A stretch of DNA of 64,000 nucleotides from Reichenbachiella ulvae. Lineage in GTDB: Bacteria; Bacteroidota; Bacteroidia; Cytophagales; Cyclobacteriaceae. The position numbers and the translations under genes were made by a program. Numbering within the stretch: the first letter of the stretch is position 1; each line of letters starts with the position of its first letter. The notes under the pieces are model-generated. The model did not search any database. It was not told where the DNA came from and worked only from the letters and a program-made list of their open reading frames with translations. This document shows, one piece after another, positions 1-13,546 of this stretch. The stretch covers positions 4,852,501 to 4,916,500 of the forward strand of contig NZ_JAOYOD010000001.1 in assembly GCF_025833875.1 (NCBI RefSeq), in the 5' to 3' direction.

Positions 1-654
1 GGGGTGGTTGTTCCTATTGAAGCATTGATTCTGGACCTGAACCTGGGAGGCCAAAGGGTAAGTACTGAGCAGATCGAGGCTATGGACTTTGATGAAAAAA
101 GCCATCAAAAAAAGTTGCTGTGGAGCGTGCTAGTAATCAATTTTGCTTTCTTTTTGATTGAGATGACCACTGGCTTCTTTTCTCAATTCATGGGACTAGT
201 GGCAGATAGCCTCGACATGATGGCGGATGCGTTTGTATATGGTATTAGTTTGTTGGCTGTCGGAAGTACGCTCAATCGAAAAAAAAGAATTGCTCGTCTG
301 GCGGGTTATTTTCAGGTTATTCTTGCTCTCATTGGGTTCGCAGAGGTAATTCGGCGATTTGTTGGGGCTGAGCAGATGCCGGATTTTACTACGATGATTG
401 TAGTTTCTTTTTTGGCTTTGATAGCCAATGGTGTTTGTCTATATCTACTCCAAAAATCCAAGAGCAAAGAGGAAGCACACATGAAGGCTAGCATGATTTT
501 TACCTCTAATGATGTGATTATCAATTTAGGGGTTATCCTGGCGGGAATGCTGGTGTTTTGGTTAAATTCTCATCTACCCGATTTGATCATAGGTACTATT
601 GTCTTCCTACTGGTGATTCAGGGAGCCATTCGAATTTTAAAATTAGGGAGGTAA
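1..654 (+). CDS. Cation diffusion facilitator-like membrane protein, 5' end outside window
   Basis: This is the 3' part of a membrane protein resembling the cation transporter (CDF-like) family found in Bacteroidota. The reading frame is open to the left edge, so the GTG at position 4 is not taken as a start; relatives carry an N-terminal metal-binding-like region that would lie upstream. Visible are at least five hydrophobic segments, and a segment reading VADSLDMMADAFVYG in which Asp residues sit inside a helix, as in the CDF metal site. A second Asp-containing helix follows near SMIFTSNDVIINLG. It probably exports a divalent metal across the inner membrane, but the metal cannot be told. 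It converges on the vWA gene, with only 10 bases between the two stops. Confidence 0.7.
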   Translation, partial: GVVVPIEALILDLNLGGQRVSTEQIEAMDFDEKSHQKKLLWSVLVINFAFFLIEMTTGFFSQFMGLVADSLDMMADAFVYGISLLAVGSTLNRKKRIARLAGYFQVILALIGFAEVIRRFVGAEQMPDFTTMIVVSFLALIANGVCLYLLQKSKSKEEAHMKASMIFTSNDVIINLGVILAGMLVFWLNSHLPDLIIGTIVFLLVIQGAIRILKLGR

Positions 655-664
655 CTGATTGCGG

Positions 665-2236
665 TCAAGGTGTTTGCAACTCTTTCAATAATGCATCTAT
701 GCTGTTTTGGCGGTGAATGCTTTGGTAATTGCCTTCTCCCTTATCCGCCATTTCTTTGAGTTGATCGATATTTTTAATTCTGGACCCAAATGCGAACACA
801 CTCAGTTTGATTCCATTTTTCGCTTCTGATCTAATTTGCTTCAGACCCTCTCTACTGATGTCGAAATCTCCATCTGTGGCGATGATGATCCGATTGTTTC
901 CACTTGGAATCATGCCCTCATTGGCGATTTGATAAGCTAGCTGCAGGCCTTTTTGCGCATGGGTTTTACCAGAGGACTCGAGTGTATTCAGTTTGTTTAG
1001 TTCAGCTTTGTCAGTAAAGGACACGTCACGCAGGATGACACGCGCATCGTCCGAATAAATGACAACCGATAGGCGATCGGAAGGCCTCATGATGCTGGAT
1101 AGTTCGGTTAGTGCCTCCTTCATCACAGGGAGTTTGCTAGGGTGATTCATGCTGCCAGATACGTCGAGTACAAGAGTGGTATGGTTAATGGCATAGCCTT
1201 CCATCGAGACGGATTGTAGTTTGGGATGGACCACCTTTTTTTCAGGTCGAGTCATGGTATAAATGCCAGGTTCTTTCACCGTTTGGAGCAGAAAGGCAGG
1301 TTCCATGTTATTTATGGTACTGATGCGTGCAAAGGCATTGTAATCATCTACTGCTTGATTGAAATGGTTGACAATGTATTCATACTTACTAGGATCATTT
1401 AGCGGCAGGTTTTTTCCCGTTTTGAATTCAGAGATCATTCTATCGAGGTGAAACAAAACCTTGTCGTACCTGGAAGGGGCAGAGTTGCCATTATTTGATC
1501 CCAGATCCATGATCTGGCCGATGTTGTCACTTCTGCTTTCTTCCAATTGACGCAATTGAGAGGAAAATGCAGTTGTGTCAAATGCCAGGCCATCAGTCAA
1601 TTGTCCATTTCTGATTAGTGCCAGATAGCTGCGGGCGGTGTCTAATGCTGATTTTAATGCTGTAGCACTTCTGCTCCAATCATTGTTTCTGTCGGGAGTG
1701 CGTTTATCTATTGTCTCATAGGCCAAAGATTCTATTTGCAATGACAATTGCCTATAGCCTGCGTTGGATTGCTCCAGTGATAGGAGGTGAGCATATATTT
1801 GATTTTCTAATGAATCATTTAGCTCTGGTTGTTCCTGAGTAAGATCAGCGAGTGCTGAGCCCGTCTGGTTTTGGGCTTTTTGTAGTGACCATAGTGAATC
1901 CAGAAGCTGCTCCAGCGTTGACCCTTCGAGGTATTGAGCTAGCTGTTTTTTCTCCTTCTCAAAGTCTGCGGTAGGCAATAGGACTGGAGTGAAGTAAAAG
2001 CGAGGAACTCTGGTTATTTCCGCATCAGAGGTGACTTTTTGATTCAACCTTTCATTGTAGCGATGGTAGTTTCTTCCATTTTTGTAGGTCTTCAACGCAA
2101 GTAGGTTGATCAAATCGACCTCTTGATTGAGGGATTTGACTAATTCCTGATCCTTAGTGCTCCACTCAGCAGATTGGGCTTGAACCAAGCAAGAGTAGCA
2201 TACTAGCAGGAGGGTGGATAGAAAAGATTTGAGCAT
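665..2236 (-). CDS. Secreted von Willebrand factor A domain protein
   Basis: A 523-residue protein with an N-terminal signal peptide (about residues 1-20, ending LVQA before QS) and a C-terminal vWA domain. The MIDAS metal site is seen as DVSGS at residues 358-362, with the supporting Thr in SSGKTHAQKG and Asp in IIATDGDFD. The 330 residues before it are mostly helical and match no family I recognise. vWA domains bind proteins through a Mg ion, so a periplasmic or envelope scaffolding role is likely. The ATG follows the nuoD stop with no base between them, so it is probably translated from the nuo transcript. Whether it has anything to do with complex I cannot be told from sequence. Confidence 0.8.
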   Translation of the reverse strand: MLKSFLSTLLLVCYSCLVQAQSAEWSTKDQELVKSLNQEVDLINLLALKTYKNGRNYHRYNERLNQKVTSDAEITRVPRFYFTPVLLPTADFEKEKKQLAQYLEGSTLEQLLDSLWSLQKAQNQTGSALADLTQEQPELNDSLENQIYAHLLSLEQSNAGYRQLSLQIESLAYETIDKRTPDRNNDWSRSATALKSALDTARSYLALIRNGQLTDGLAFDTTAFSSQLRQLEESRSDNIGQIMDLGSNNGNSAPSRYDKVLFHLDRMISEFKTGKNLPLNDPSKYEYIVNHFNQAVDDYNAFARISTINNMEPAFLLQTVKEPGIYTMTRPEKKVVHPKLQSVSMEGYAINHTTLVLDVSGSMNHPSKLPVMKEALTELSSIMRPSDRLSVVIYSDDARVILRDVSFTDKAELNKLNTLESSGKTHAQKGLQLAYQIANEGMIPSGNNRIIIATDGDFDISREGLKQIRSEAKNGIKLSVFAFGSRIKNIDQLKEMADKGEGNYQSIHRQNSIDALLKELQTP

Positions 2237-3451
2237 TTATCTATCCACTTCCCCCATCACAAAATCAATCGAACCGATAATGGCAATCATATCCGCGACC
2301 ATGTGTCCTCGTGTGATTTCGGCCAATACGGAAAGATTAGAAAAACTACACGCCCGCGCCTTGCATCGAACAGGAATATCAGACCTGCCGTCAGTTCGGA
2401 AGAAGAAACCCAGTTCCCCCTTCGAGTTTTCGGCACGCGCATAAAAGTCTTGTGCTTTGGGACGAATCTTTTTGGGAACCATCGCTCTCGGATCAAAATC
2501 TCGGGTGCGTTTGTGTTCTTTGGTGAGTTTTTCGAGGCATTGCTCGATGATCTTTACCGATTCTTTTACCTCTTGCACTCTGACGAATGTTCTGTCCCAG
2601 CAGTCTCCTGTTTGACCCATTTCGCCTTTTCCTACAGGGATATCAAAATCCAATTCGGGATAGACTGAATAGCCATCGACTCTGCGGAGGTCATATTTTA
2701 ATCCTGACCCACGGAGCACAGGTCCTGTCACGCCATAGTTGATGGCGAGGTTGCGAGGAAGTACGCCGATGTTAGCGGTACGCTCCACAAATATTTTGTT
2801 GTTGATCAGCACATCATCTAGCTCTACCAGCTTCGGCTTGAGGTAGTTGATGAACTCGAGGCATTTTTCTTCGAACCCGACAGGCAAGTCATAAAACAAT
2901 CCGCCTACCCAAATGTAGTTGTAGAGCATGCGTGCTCCACTGATCCACTCCAGCAATCGCTGGATATGTTCGCGATCCCTCATCACCCAGAGGAAAGGAG
3001 TGAAAGCCCCGATGTCCAGCCCATAGGTGCCGATTGCCACAAAGTGAGAAGCGATACGGTTGAGTTCTGCCACGAGTACTCGGATGTATTCGACTCTTTT
3101 GGGGATGTCGTTTTCTATCCCGAGCATTTTTTCTATCCCCATCACAAAGGCGTGCTCGGAATTCATGGCTGCTACATAGTCCAGTCGATCAACGAATGGA
3201 ATCGCCTGATTGAAAGGAACAGATTGTGCATGCTTTTCGAAGCAGCGATGCAGGTAGCCGAGATGTGGAACCAGATCCACTACGATCTCACCATCTGTAA
3301 CCACTTCTAGTCTCAATACCCCGTGGGTAGAAGGGTGCTGCGGTCCGATATTGATGACCATTTCTTCCCGCTTCAGGTTTTCTTCTTTGTAGAAGGCGGG
3401 GGCCGAGGCGTTTAGATTGCCGGGCTTGTATTTGTATTCTATTGTACTCAT
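2237..3451 (-). CDS. nuoD: NADH-quinone oxidoreductase subunit D
   Basis: A 404-residue subunit of respiratory complex I, the 49-kDa homologue in the peripheral arm that helps form the quinone site at the junction with the membrane. The N-terminal hallmark IGPQHPSTHGVLRLEV is at about residues 35-50, and the family C-terminal region (DGRSDIPVRCKARACSF, ending with IIGSIDFVMGEVDR) is complete. Its start overlaps the nuoC stop by 4 bases, a sign of translational coupling. It is the last recognised nuo gene in this cluster. Confidence 0.97.
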   Translation of the reverse strand: MSTIEYKYKPGNLNASAPAFYKEENLKREEMVINIGPQHPSTHGVLRLEVVTDGEIVVDLVPHLGYLHRCFEKHAQSVPFNQAIPFVDRLDYVAAMNSEHAFVMGIEKMLGIENDIPKRVEYIRVLVAELNRIASHFVAIGTYGLDIGAFTPFLWVMRDREHIQRLLEWISGARMLYNYIWVGGLFYDLPVGFEEKCLEFINYLKPKLVELDDVLINNKIFVERTANIGVLPRNLAINYGVTGPVLRGSGLKYDLRRVDGYSVYPELDFDIPVGKGEMGQTGDCWDRTFVRVQEVKESVKIIEQCLEKLTKEHKRTRDFDPRAMVPKKIRPKAQDFYARAENSKGELGFFFRTDGRSDIPVRCKARACSFSNLSVLAEITRGHMVADMIAIIGSIDFVMGEVDR

Positions 3452-3950
3452 GATGGATCGCCCTCCTCTCTGATGGTTTTCATGCCGCGATAGGTTTCGG
3501 GCTCTACATAGTCCTGACGGAGGGGGTGACCTTCCCAGTCTGCCGCCATCAATATTCTTCTCAAATCCGGATGTCCTTTGAAATTGACTCCCAACAGATC
3601 ATAAGCTTCTCGTTCGTGCCAGTCTGCTGTGCGCCATACGGATTCTACAGAGTCTATTTCACTACTTTCTCTATCGATCACCGTTTTGAGCATGAGTGAA
3701 TGCTCGTGAGGGATGGAATAAAGATTGTAAATGACCTCCATCGTGTTGGCCTCAGGCCCATTGTCGATGGCCGTTAGACATGAGAGCATATCGAAAAAGC
3801 TATTCTCATGATCGCGGAGGAAAAGGCAGATCGCCTGAATTTTAGTTGCATCTACTACCAATGCTTTAGGTGTAGCATTTTCGTCTATGGAAAGCACCAC
3901 GTCTTCCCCAAATTCCTCTGTCAGTAGTTGTTTGAAGTCAGTGATTTCCA

Positions 3951-3951
<1 letters not shown>
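3448..3951 (-). CDS. nuoC: NADH-quinone oxidoreductase subunit C
   Basis: A 167-residue homologue of the complex I 30-kDa subunit, which packs against NuoD in the peripheral arm. The signature appears as WHEREAYDLLGVNFKGHPDL followed by RRILMAADWEGHPLRQDY near the C-terminus. It is a stand-alone NuoC, not the NuoCD fusion of enterobacteria. The start shares one base with the nuoB stop (TAATG) and its own stop overlaps nuoD by 4 bases, so the three genes are tightly coupled. Confidence 0.96.
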
Positions 3952-4472
<521 letters not shown>

Positions 4473-4518
4473 ATGATTAGAAGATAGTTATTAGATTCAA
4501 GATACTAGACTAATGTAT

Positions 4519-4995
4519 TTATTGATTTGAACTGTATTTTGTGTTGAGTTGGTCGTAGAGATTATCGGGTACTTTGGATTGAAAATCTCTGGTATTGACA
4601 TCAGGTTTTTCCCATTCCAGAAATCCTTTGCTCCACACATATACCAGCCCAAAAGCCAGTACGATGATGAAAAGAGACATCTCTACAAAAGCCAGGATAC
4701 CCCATTTTCCTTCAGTCAAGGTGTTTAGACCTTCATCGCTAAATACGATGGCCCATGGGAAAAGGAATAACAATTCTGTTTCGAAGAGTACGAAAATCAG
4801 GGCGACTACATAAAATCGGATGTTGAATTTGCCCCAGGCACTACCTGTAGGGTCTTCTCCACATTCGTAGGTGGTGAGTTTTTCTTCATTAGGTCGGCTA
4901 GGTCGTAGCAATCGGCCCGTGACCAATGCGCCCATGATGGCAAAGAAGCCGCCTACGGCAAATAGAAGGATAATCTGGTAGTTGCTTGGTTCCAT
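4519..4995 (-). CDS. nuoA: NADH-quinone oxidoreductase subunit A
   Basis: A 158-residue membrane subunit of complex I with three hydrophobic helices (about residues 8-30, 62-84 and 102-124). The family signature KLTTYECGEDPTGSAWGKF lies in the first loop and contains the conserved Cys of the loop that moves during turnover. The extension after the third helix is hydrophilic and a little longer than in E. coli. It is the first gene of the nuoABCD cluster; upstream on the same strand are the palindromic element and then the icd stop. Confidence 0.95.
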   Translation of the reverse strand: MEPSNYQIILLFAVGGFFAIMGALVTGRLLRPSRPNEEKLTTYECGEDPTGSAWGKFNIRFYVVALIFVLFETELLFLFPWAIVFSDEGLNTLTEGKWGILAFVEMSLFIIVLAFGLVYVWSKGFLEWEKPDVNTRDFQSKVPDNLYDQLNTKYSSNQ

Positions 4996-5064
4996 ATGTC
5001 CATTGCTTGAACGGGTAGCACTCTATCGAGTTCTTCCCGATGTTTTGTTTTGCCCGAAAAAGAC

Positions 5065-5209
5065 AAAAAGCTGTCTTAAAAAACTACGTCATATCGAGTT
5101 TGCCTGGCTTTAGGCAGGCAGAGCGAGATATCCGGTTCGGCATTGTAGCCCACATGAGACTTCTCCCTAAGGGTCGAAGTGACGATGAGTAAATTTAAGA
5201 CAGCTTATT
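5065..5209. repeat. Nested palindromic intergenic element, copy A
   Basis: An imperfect nested inverted repeat fills the gap between icd and nuoA. The outer arms AAGCTGTCTTAAA (5068-5080) and its exact complement (5194-5206) match over 13 bases. Inside these, CGTCATATCGA (5087-5097) is mirrored by TCGAAGTGACG (5173-5183), and a small TGCCTG/CAGGCA hairpin sits at 5101-5120. The element resembles the REP-like palindromes common between genes in Bacteroidota. It follows the icd stop in icd's direction, so it may also end icd transcription. It shares its outer and inner arm words with the element at 34687-34829. Confidence 0.75.
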
Positions 5210-5215
5210 TAATAT

Positions 5216-7856
<2,641 letters not shown>

Positions 7857-9851
7857 ATGCTGCGATCTCTATTCAAGTTTTCTTCGACGAGTTCAGGACA
7901 TAATAAATATTTCTCAAGACGATCTCTTGTAGTAGCAATCGTGTTGTCATTTATTCTTCTTGGGCTTTTTGAGGCCATGATGTACTATCGCAAGGATCAA
8001 ATCACCAAAGAGGAAGAAATCCATAACCTCTCGCATGTAAACGAACTGGTGCCGAGGTTGGAAAGGGAGTTGAGTAAGCTAATCTATTTGTCATCGGGTG
8101 TAGATGCCTATCTGCAGGTTTATCATGACTCTGCAAGTTTTGAGGCCATAGTGGCCGTTCTGGAACAAGTAAAATTCAATACTCCATTTATCAGAAGCCT
8201 AGGCCTGTCTAGGGGTACAGTTCTTAAATATGTAGCTCCTCTTGAAGGAAATGAACGTGCAATTGGCATAGATTATAAAAACTATCCAGATCAGTGGCCC
8301 GATATTAAACGGATAATCGAATCACGAAAGCAGCTTCTCTCGGGTCCTATTAATTTGGTGCAGGGTGGAGAAGCATTTATTTATAGAAGTCCAGTAATTA
8401 TCGATGGTGAATATTGGGGCTTACTATCGATTGTGATGGATATCGAGAAGTTCTTTCAGGAAACCCTAGCAGAACTAAAAGACAAAGGGTATCATGTTTC
8501 GATCAGAAAGCTGGAAGGAGGAGCCATGATCCCACTGTATGGTAACCAAAATCTTTTTCAACAAAATCCCTTTATCAAATTAGAGCATGAACTCCTAAGT
8601 CAAAATTGGCAAATAGTAGTATTACACGATGAGATTGAGGATGGACACAATTTGTTCTTTGCATTGCTTTGGTTAGGCAGAGGAGCTTGGCTACTAATCC
8701 TAGTGATAACGATATTTGCCCTGCAGGCGAGCTTTTCTAACAAGATGCAAAACGAAAAATACGAACTGCTGGCTAAGAATATAACAGATGTTATATGGAT
8801 TTATAACCTCACTCAAAACCGCTTTGAATATGTGAGTCCTTCAAAGGAATCATATTCTGGATTGAATCCAGATCAACTTAGGAATATTAATATTGGAGAA
8901 ACCTTAACGGAAGAATCAAGGGCAATCGCCCAAAATGCGATCAATGAATCTGTAGCCATATTGGAAAGAGATGGGTATGTCAAAAGCGTCAGATTGGAAT
9001 TGCAGCAATACAAAGCAGACGGAGAGTTGATATGGATCGAAGTAGATAATAAGCTTACTAAAAATGAAAAGGGGGAGATAGAGATACTAGGAGTGTCCAG
9101 GGACATCAATGAGAAGAAGTTGACTGAACTGGAACTGATCAAAAACCGGGAGCAGCTGATGCAGCTCAATGTCACGAAGGATAGTTTCTTTTCTATTATC
9201 GGACATGACCTTAAAAGCCCTTTGAGCTCGATGACGGGAACTTTAGAATTTTTATTGAGCAATTATCAATCAATCGGAGACGAGGAACGTCAAAAATTCT
9301 TGTCCATGTGCAAAGACACCAGTGACCATGCATTCAAGTTGCTTGAGAATCTACTGACCTGGGCAAGGGCACAGTCTAGAGATCTTGCATATAACCCAGA
9401 GCCTATTTCTGTGAAAGGGGTGGCTGAAGATGTAGCTAAACTGTTACATGTCTCGGCAAGCAATAAGTCTATTACATTGAAGATAAACTTAAGCCCGACT
9501 ACTATTGTAATGGCTGATTTGTTTATGCTGTCTACGATCCTCCGAAATTTGATCTCCAATGCTTTGAAGTTTACCAACGAAGGCGGTGAGATCAAAGTGG
9601 AGGCAATCGATCAAACAGATTTTATCGAGATATCTGTAAAGGACAATGGAGTGGGTATAGACGAGGAAGTTATCCCTAATCTTTTTAGGATTGATAAGAA
9701 AACAACCACCAAGGGGACGCATAATGAAAAGGGAACCGGACTTGGATTGGTGCTTTGTCAGGAGTTTGTACAAAGGCACGGTGGAAGTGTCAGAGTGGAG
9801 AGTAAGAAAGGAGAGGGCAGTACTTTTTACTTCACAGTTCCAAAGGCTTAA
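7857..9851 (+). CDS. Membrane sensor histidine kinase with CHASE and PAS domains
   Basis: A 664-residue two-component sensor. Order: short cytoplasmic N-terminus, helix at about 22-43, CHASE-type extracytoplasmic domain (about 65-260, with FIRSLGLSRG and AIGIDYKNYP), second helix (about 268-290), PAS domain (about 300-420, ending LGVSRDINEKK), HisKA with the phospho-accepting H450 in SIIGHDLKSPLSS, and an ATPase domain with N box (N564, N568), D596 in DNGVGID and GTGLG at 626-630. CHASE domains bind small extracellular ligands; the ligand is unknown. No response regulator is adjacent, so the partner is encoded elsewhere. The ATG is chosen because it places the first helix near the N-terminus. 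Confidence 0.93.
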   Translation: MLRSLFKFSSTSSGHNKYFSRRSLVVAIVLSFILLGLFEAMMYYRKDQITKEEEIHNLSHVNELVPRLERELSKLIYLSSGVDAYLQVYHDSASFEAIVAVLEQVKFNTPFIRSLGLSRGTVLKYVAPLEGNERAIGIDYKNYPDQWPDIKRIIESRKQLLSGPINLVQGGEAFIYRSPVIIDGEYWGLLSIVMDIEKFFQETLAELKDKGYHVSIRKLEGGAMIPLYGNQNLFQQNPFIKLEHELLSQNWQIVVLHDEIEDGHNLFFALLWLGRGAWLLILVITIFALQASFSNKMQNEKYELLAKNITDVIWIYNLTQNRFEYVSPSKESYSGLNPDQLRNINIGETLTEESRAIAQNAINESVAILERDGYVKSVRLELQQYKADGELIWIEVDNKLTKNEKGEIEILGVSRDINEKKLTELELIKNREQLMQLNVTKDSFFSIIGHDLKSPLSSMTGTLEFLLSNYQSIGDEERQKFLSMCKDTSDHAFKLLENLLTWARAQSRDLAYNPEPISVKGVAEDVAKLLHVSASNKSITLKINLSPTTIVMADLFMLSTILRNLISNALKFTNEGGEIKVEAIDQTDFIEISVKDNGVGIDEEVIPNLFRIDKKTTTKGTHNEKGTGLGLVLCQEFVQRHGGSVRVESKKGEGSTFYFTVPKA

Positions 9852-9926
9852 ATGTCCTGTAATTGAATCTTATCGAAATAATTGATCAATATGCAACTTG
9901 TTGGTATTTAAGTAGTAAACAGTAAT

Positions 9927-10364
9927 ATGTTGCTGCAAGTATCAAATTATTCAAAGGAAGTTGATCAACTCATCAATGACACTGTTGGGAAGCCATTTGG
10001 TTTTATGGACAGGATTAAAATGAGGGGCATTGGTTCTCAAAAACTGGTCATTGAAGAGGCAAATGAGGAGATAGAATTGTTGATAGGTGACAGAAGTTTC
10101 CAACGTCATGTCAACATAGAGCTAAGACCCAAAGGAATCATTATTTGGTTTAGAGTAAAACTGGATAGTTGGGTATTGGCTTTACCCTATTATCGTTTGA
10201 CGATCTACAAAAGTCCCGGGCATCTGAGTCTGTTTGCAGAACAATGGCGACTCAAAATGATTCCTGCCTATTATGCGGAAATGAATCAAAACTTTATTCA
10301 TAAGCTACTTGAACTCAAATCTGAGTCTGCATTGTCCTATGCTGCTCATGATCCCAGAGATTAA
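9927..10364 (+). CDS. Conserved hypothetical protein of Bacteroidota
   Basis: A 145-residue protein without signal peptide or membrane helix. It resembles a family of small uncharacterised cytoplasmic proteins I associate with Bacteroidota, in which IKMRG, LVIEEANEEIE and NIELRPKGIII recur. The strand-rich centre (NIELRPKGIIIWFRVKL, then LPYYRLTIYKS) suggests a compact beta-sheet fold. No catalytic motif is visible and the function is unknown. It lies 75 bases after the histidine kinase on the same strand, and its stop overlaps the stop of the convergent chemoreceptor gene in the palindrome TTAA. Confidence 0.75.
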   Translation: MLLQVSNYSKEVDQLINDTVGKPFGFMDRIKMRGIGSQKLVIEEANEEIELLIGDRSFQRHVNIELRPKGIIIWFRVKLDSWVLALPYYRLTIYKSPGHLSLFAEQWRLKMIPAYYAEMNQNFIHKLLELKSESALSYAAHDPRD

Positions 10365-13300
10365 AGTTTAAATTGTTTCACTTTTTCCTGGAGTTCGTTT
10401 ACGATCTCTAGTACCTTTTTGCTTCTGTCCGAATAGTTGATCATACCTGAAGAAAGCTCAGTGGCTGAACTGGCAATCTGTTCAGTCCCTGAAGCCGTTT
10501 GCTCAGCGATCACCACTACACTTCTCATCAGGTTCACCACCTCCTGTAAGGATTGGGTTTGTTTACCAGTTACTTCAACGATTTTTTCTGATTTGCCGAG
10601 TGTCTCGTTGTATTGTTTGGAGATCAGATCAAAAATTTCAAGCGTACTATTGGTGGCTTCTTCATTCACTTTGACGAAACCATCCATTTCACCTACCATT
10701 TTGGCCGTGGACTGGGTGTCGTCCTGGATGCCAGTGATTAGATTTTCAATTTTATCCACCGACTGCTTAGAGTCTTCTGCAAGTTTCCGGATTTCCTCTG
10801 CTACTACCGCAAATCCACGCCCTGCATCACCAGCCTGTGCTGCTTCAATGGCCGCATTCAAGGCCAGTAGATTGGTTTGAGAAGCAATTTGTTTGATAAT
10901 TCCTATGACGCTTGAAATCTCCTTAGAGCGCGTAGTTAGGGCATCGATAGATAGAGAGCTTTTTTGTGAGGCCAGTAGGATGTCCTTCATGCTCTCATTC
11001 AGTTTGTTTACTATTCTAATCCCATCTTGCGTCTTTTCTACTCCTTCTTTAGCCGTTTCATTGATGGACTGGGCTTGTTCGCTCATGTCGCCAGAGGAAG
11101 CCAGCATGTCTTCGATCAAATTGGAAGACTCATCTACTTTGGCCAACTGTGAGCTGGCACCATGACTCATTTCGCCAATGGAGCTTGAAATCTCCGTTGT
11201 GCTGGAGGTCATCTCCTGTGTCGTATGGAGCATTTCGTCAGAAGCCTCCCCAATGAACGTTGTTTTGTCGACGATGTCCTTCAACAAAAGCGCCAGGTTA
11301 TGCATGGCTGTGTTGAGATTGTCCGTGATAACTAAAATATCTCCTTGCGCATTACCATCGTATCGAGCTGTTAGGTCACTATCTGCTACTTTTTGAATCA
11401 CAAAGTTGATATCATTGAAAGGAGTAAGTACTGACTCGAATAGCTCATTGACCGAAACTGCCAGAGCTTTCCATTGTCCTTCTTTGTTGTCAGTAGATAT
11501 TCTGGCTTTGAAATTTCCGGATTCTACTGCCTCTCTCATTACAAAATTAGTGTCTTCAATCGCCGATTGTAAATGTCCTTTCTGAGTCAGTAATTCATTG
11601 TTTTGTGTTTTGACCTCAGCTACAGCTTCCTCCACTTTTTCTTCCAGAATTCTTCGGCTTTCTTGTCGCTCTCTTGATTTCATTCTCTGGTAATACCATA
11701 CACCAGTCACCACTACTATGAGAATAAAAAATCTAAACCACCAGGTGTGGTACCAATAGGGTGAAACAGTAACTGCTAAGGCTCTATACTCTTCGTTGAA
11801 TACGCCATCAGCATTTGCACATTTTACTTTGAAGATATAATCGCCAGCATCCAGATTGGTATAGCTTGCGAAGTTTCTATTGCCTACGTAGTTCCACTCA
11901 TCCTCAAAATTCTCCATCTGGTAGGCGTACATGTTTTTATCAGAATTGGTGAAATTGAGTGCTGCAAATTCGAAACCAAATACAGATTGATCAGCGCTGA
12001 GCGCGAGTTCGTCAGCCTCGCTGATTTGTTTTTTCAGCGGCGAGTTTTTATCGGTGGGCTTGACAGCTATGTTGTTGATCAAAAGGTGAGTCAAAACCAC
12101 TTCAGGAGACTCATTGCTGTTTTTGATCAAGGAGGGGTCAAAAACATTGAAACCATTATTGCCTCCAACATAAATGTTGCCTTTTGAATCCTTAAAATAG
12201 GATCCTACACTATAGGTGCTTCCTTGCAATCCATCACTCTCACCATAGACTATGACGCTTTCTTCTTTGGGGTCGAATTTTAATAGTCCATTGCTTGTAC
12301 TCAGCCAAATGTAGCCTTGAGAGCCTACTACTACACCGAATACAATGCCGCTGCTGAGTCCATCTTCTTCCGTGTAATTCATGAATTTTTCTGTCTTAGG
12401 GTCGAAGCGTAGCAGCCCACCACCATAGGTGCCAAGCCACAAAACCCCATTATTGTCCTCTGCAATAGATAGTACCAGCGCTGTTCCTCTTTCATTGTCT
12501 TCTGATTCATATTTGAATCGACTGAAGTCATCAGTGCCAGGATTGTAAAGGCTAAGTCCTCCATAGGTTCCTATCCAAAGACGATTTTTTTTGTCCTTGT
12601 ATATGCAGCGCACAGTGTTGTCGCTCAGACTTTTAGGGTAAGAAGGATCACTGAGATAATTTTTGAATTCACCAGAATTTTTATTGAGCACACTTATTCC
12701 ACTGCCATTGGTTCCGATCCAGATTTCTCCAGGGACTCGTTCGCCGATAGCCCAGACGGAATTGTTGCCAAGTCCATTGGTGGTGTTGAATACCTCAAAC
12801 TCCTCATTTCGATATAAGTTCAGACCATTGGCATAGGTGCCTGCCCATAGATCATCATCGCTATCTTCGAATAGGTCTAATACGACTGGTCCACTCAAGC
12901 CTCCTCTTTCTGGATAAAATCGTTCGAATTTACCCTCAGAATCCATGAGGTTTAACCCACCTCCATCTGTACCGACCCAGATTTTCCCATCCTCATTTTC
13001 AGTGAAGGATAGGACCACGTTGTGAGAAAGGGTAGTTTCATCACAAGAAGAATTTCGGTAATGTGCAAAGAGATTGTTCTTCTTGTTGAAGTAGTTAACT
13101 CCACCCAAATAAGTACCGAGCCATATGTCCCCCTGACGATCTCTAAACATGCAGCGAATCACATTAGAGCTTAGACTTCTTTGATTTTGATCATCCTTTT
13201 GGTAGTTGGTGAGTTTACCTTCCTGGTTCAATAGAAAGAGACCCATGCCATCGGTTCCTATCCATATATTATTATCAGCGTCCTGGGTCAGTGACCATAT

Positions 13301-13504
13301 TTTGTCACTTGCCAGGAGACCGTTGCTGGTATTGTAGGATTCGATGACTGCCAAACTGCCGTCCAGATGAAAGAGTCCATCACCTTCAGTCCCTACCCAG
13401 AGGGTACCATCATTCATCTCGATGAAATCTCTTACTATTTTGCCCTCCAACCCCTTCAAGATTTCGTTGGCAGTAGGGTTTACTTTGATCAATCCATTAC
13501 CCAA
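10361..13504 (-). pseudogene. Propeller/chemoreceptor fusion, C-terminal part after internal stop
   Basis: The larger part of a gene cut by an amber codon at 13547-13549. It continues in the same frame as the N-terminal part, with 14 sense codons (KLLPIKNNYLLVST) between that stop and the TTG at 13504. Residues 1-460 are two-component-regulator propeller repeats (IWIGTDGMGL, IWVGTDGGGLN, LWIGTYGGLSLY). A Y_Y_Y-type domain follows (about 500-580, GDYIFKVKCANADG), then one helix (588-605), a HAMP-like region (about 690-760) and a methyl-accepting chemotaxis domain to the end, with the tip near QTNLLALNAAIEAA and AGRGFAVVAEEIR. It would sense a periplasmic signal and control CheA. No che genes are nearby. 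The TTG has no convincing ribosome site, so separate translation is doubtful. Confidence 0.8.
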
Positions 13505-13546
13505 GGTAGAAACGAGTAGGTAGTTGTTTTTTATGGGCAGGAGCTT

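Noticed and set aside
5065..5209. Riboswitch or structured leader of nuoA
   Set aside because: The structure is a symmetrical nested palindrome sharing words with the intergenic element at 34687, where there is no leader; a repeat element explains it better.
13505..13546. Possible separate start for the C-terminal chemoreceptor part (TTG at 13504)
   Set aside because: The 14 codons before it read as normal propeller sequence in frame, there is no ribosome site, and a product starting there would lack a signal peptide though it must cross the membrane.
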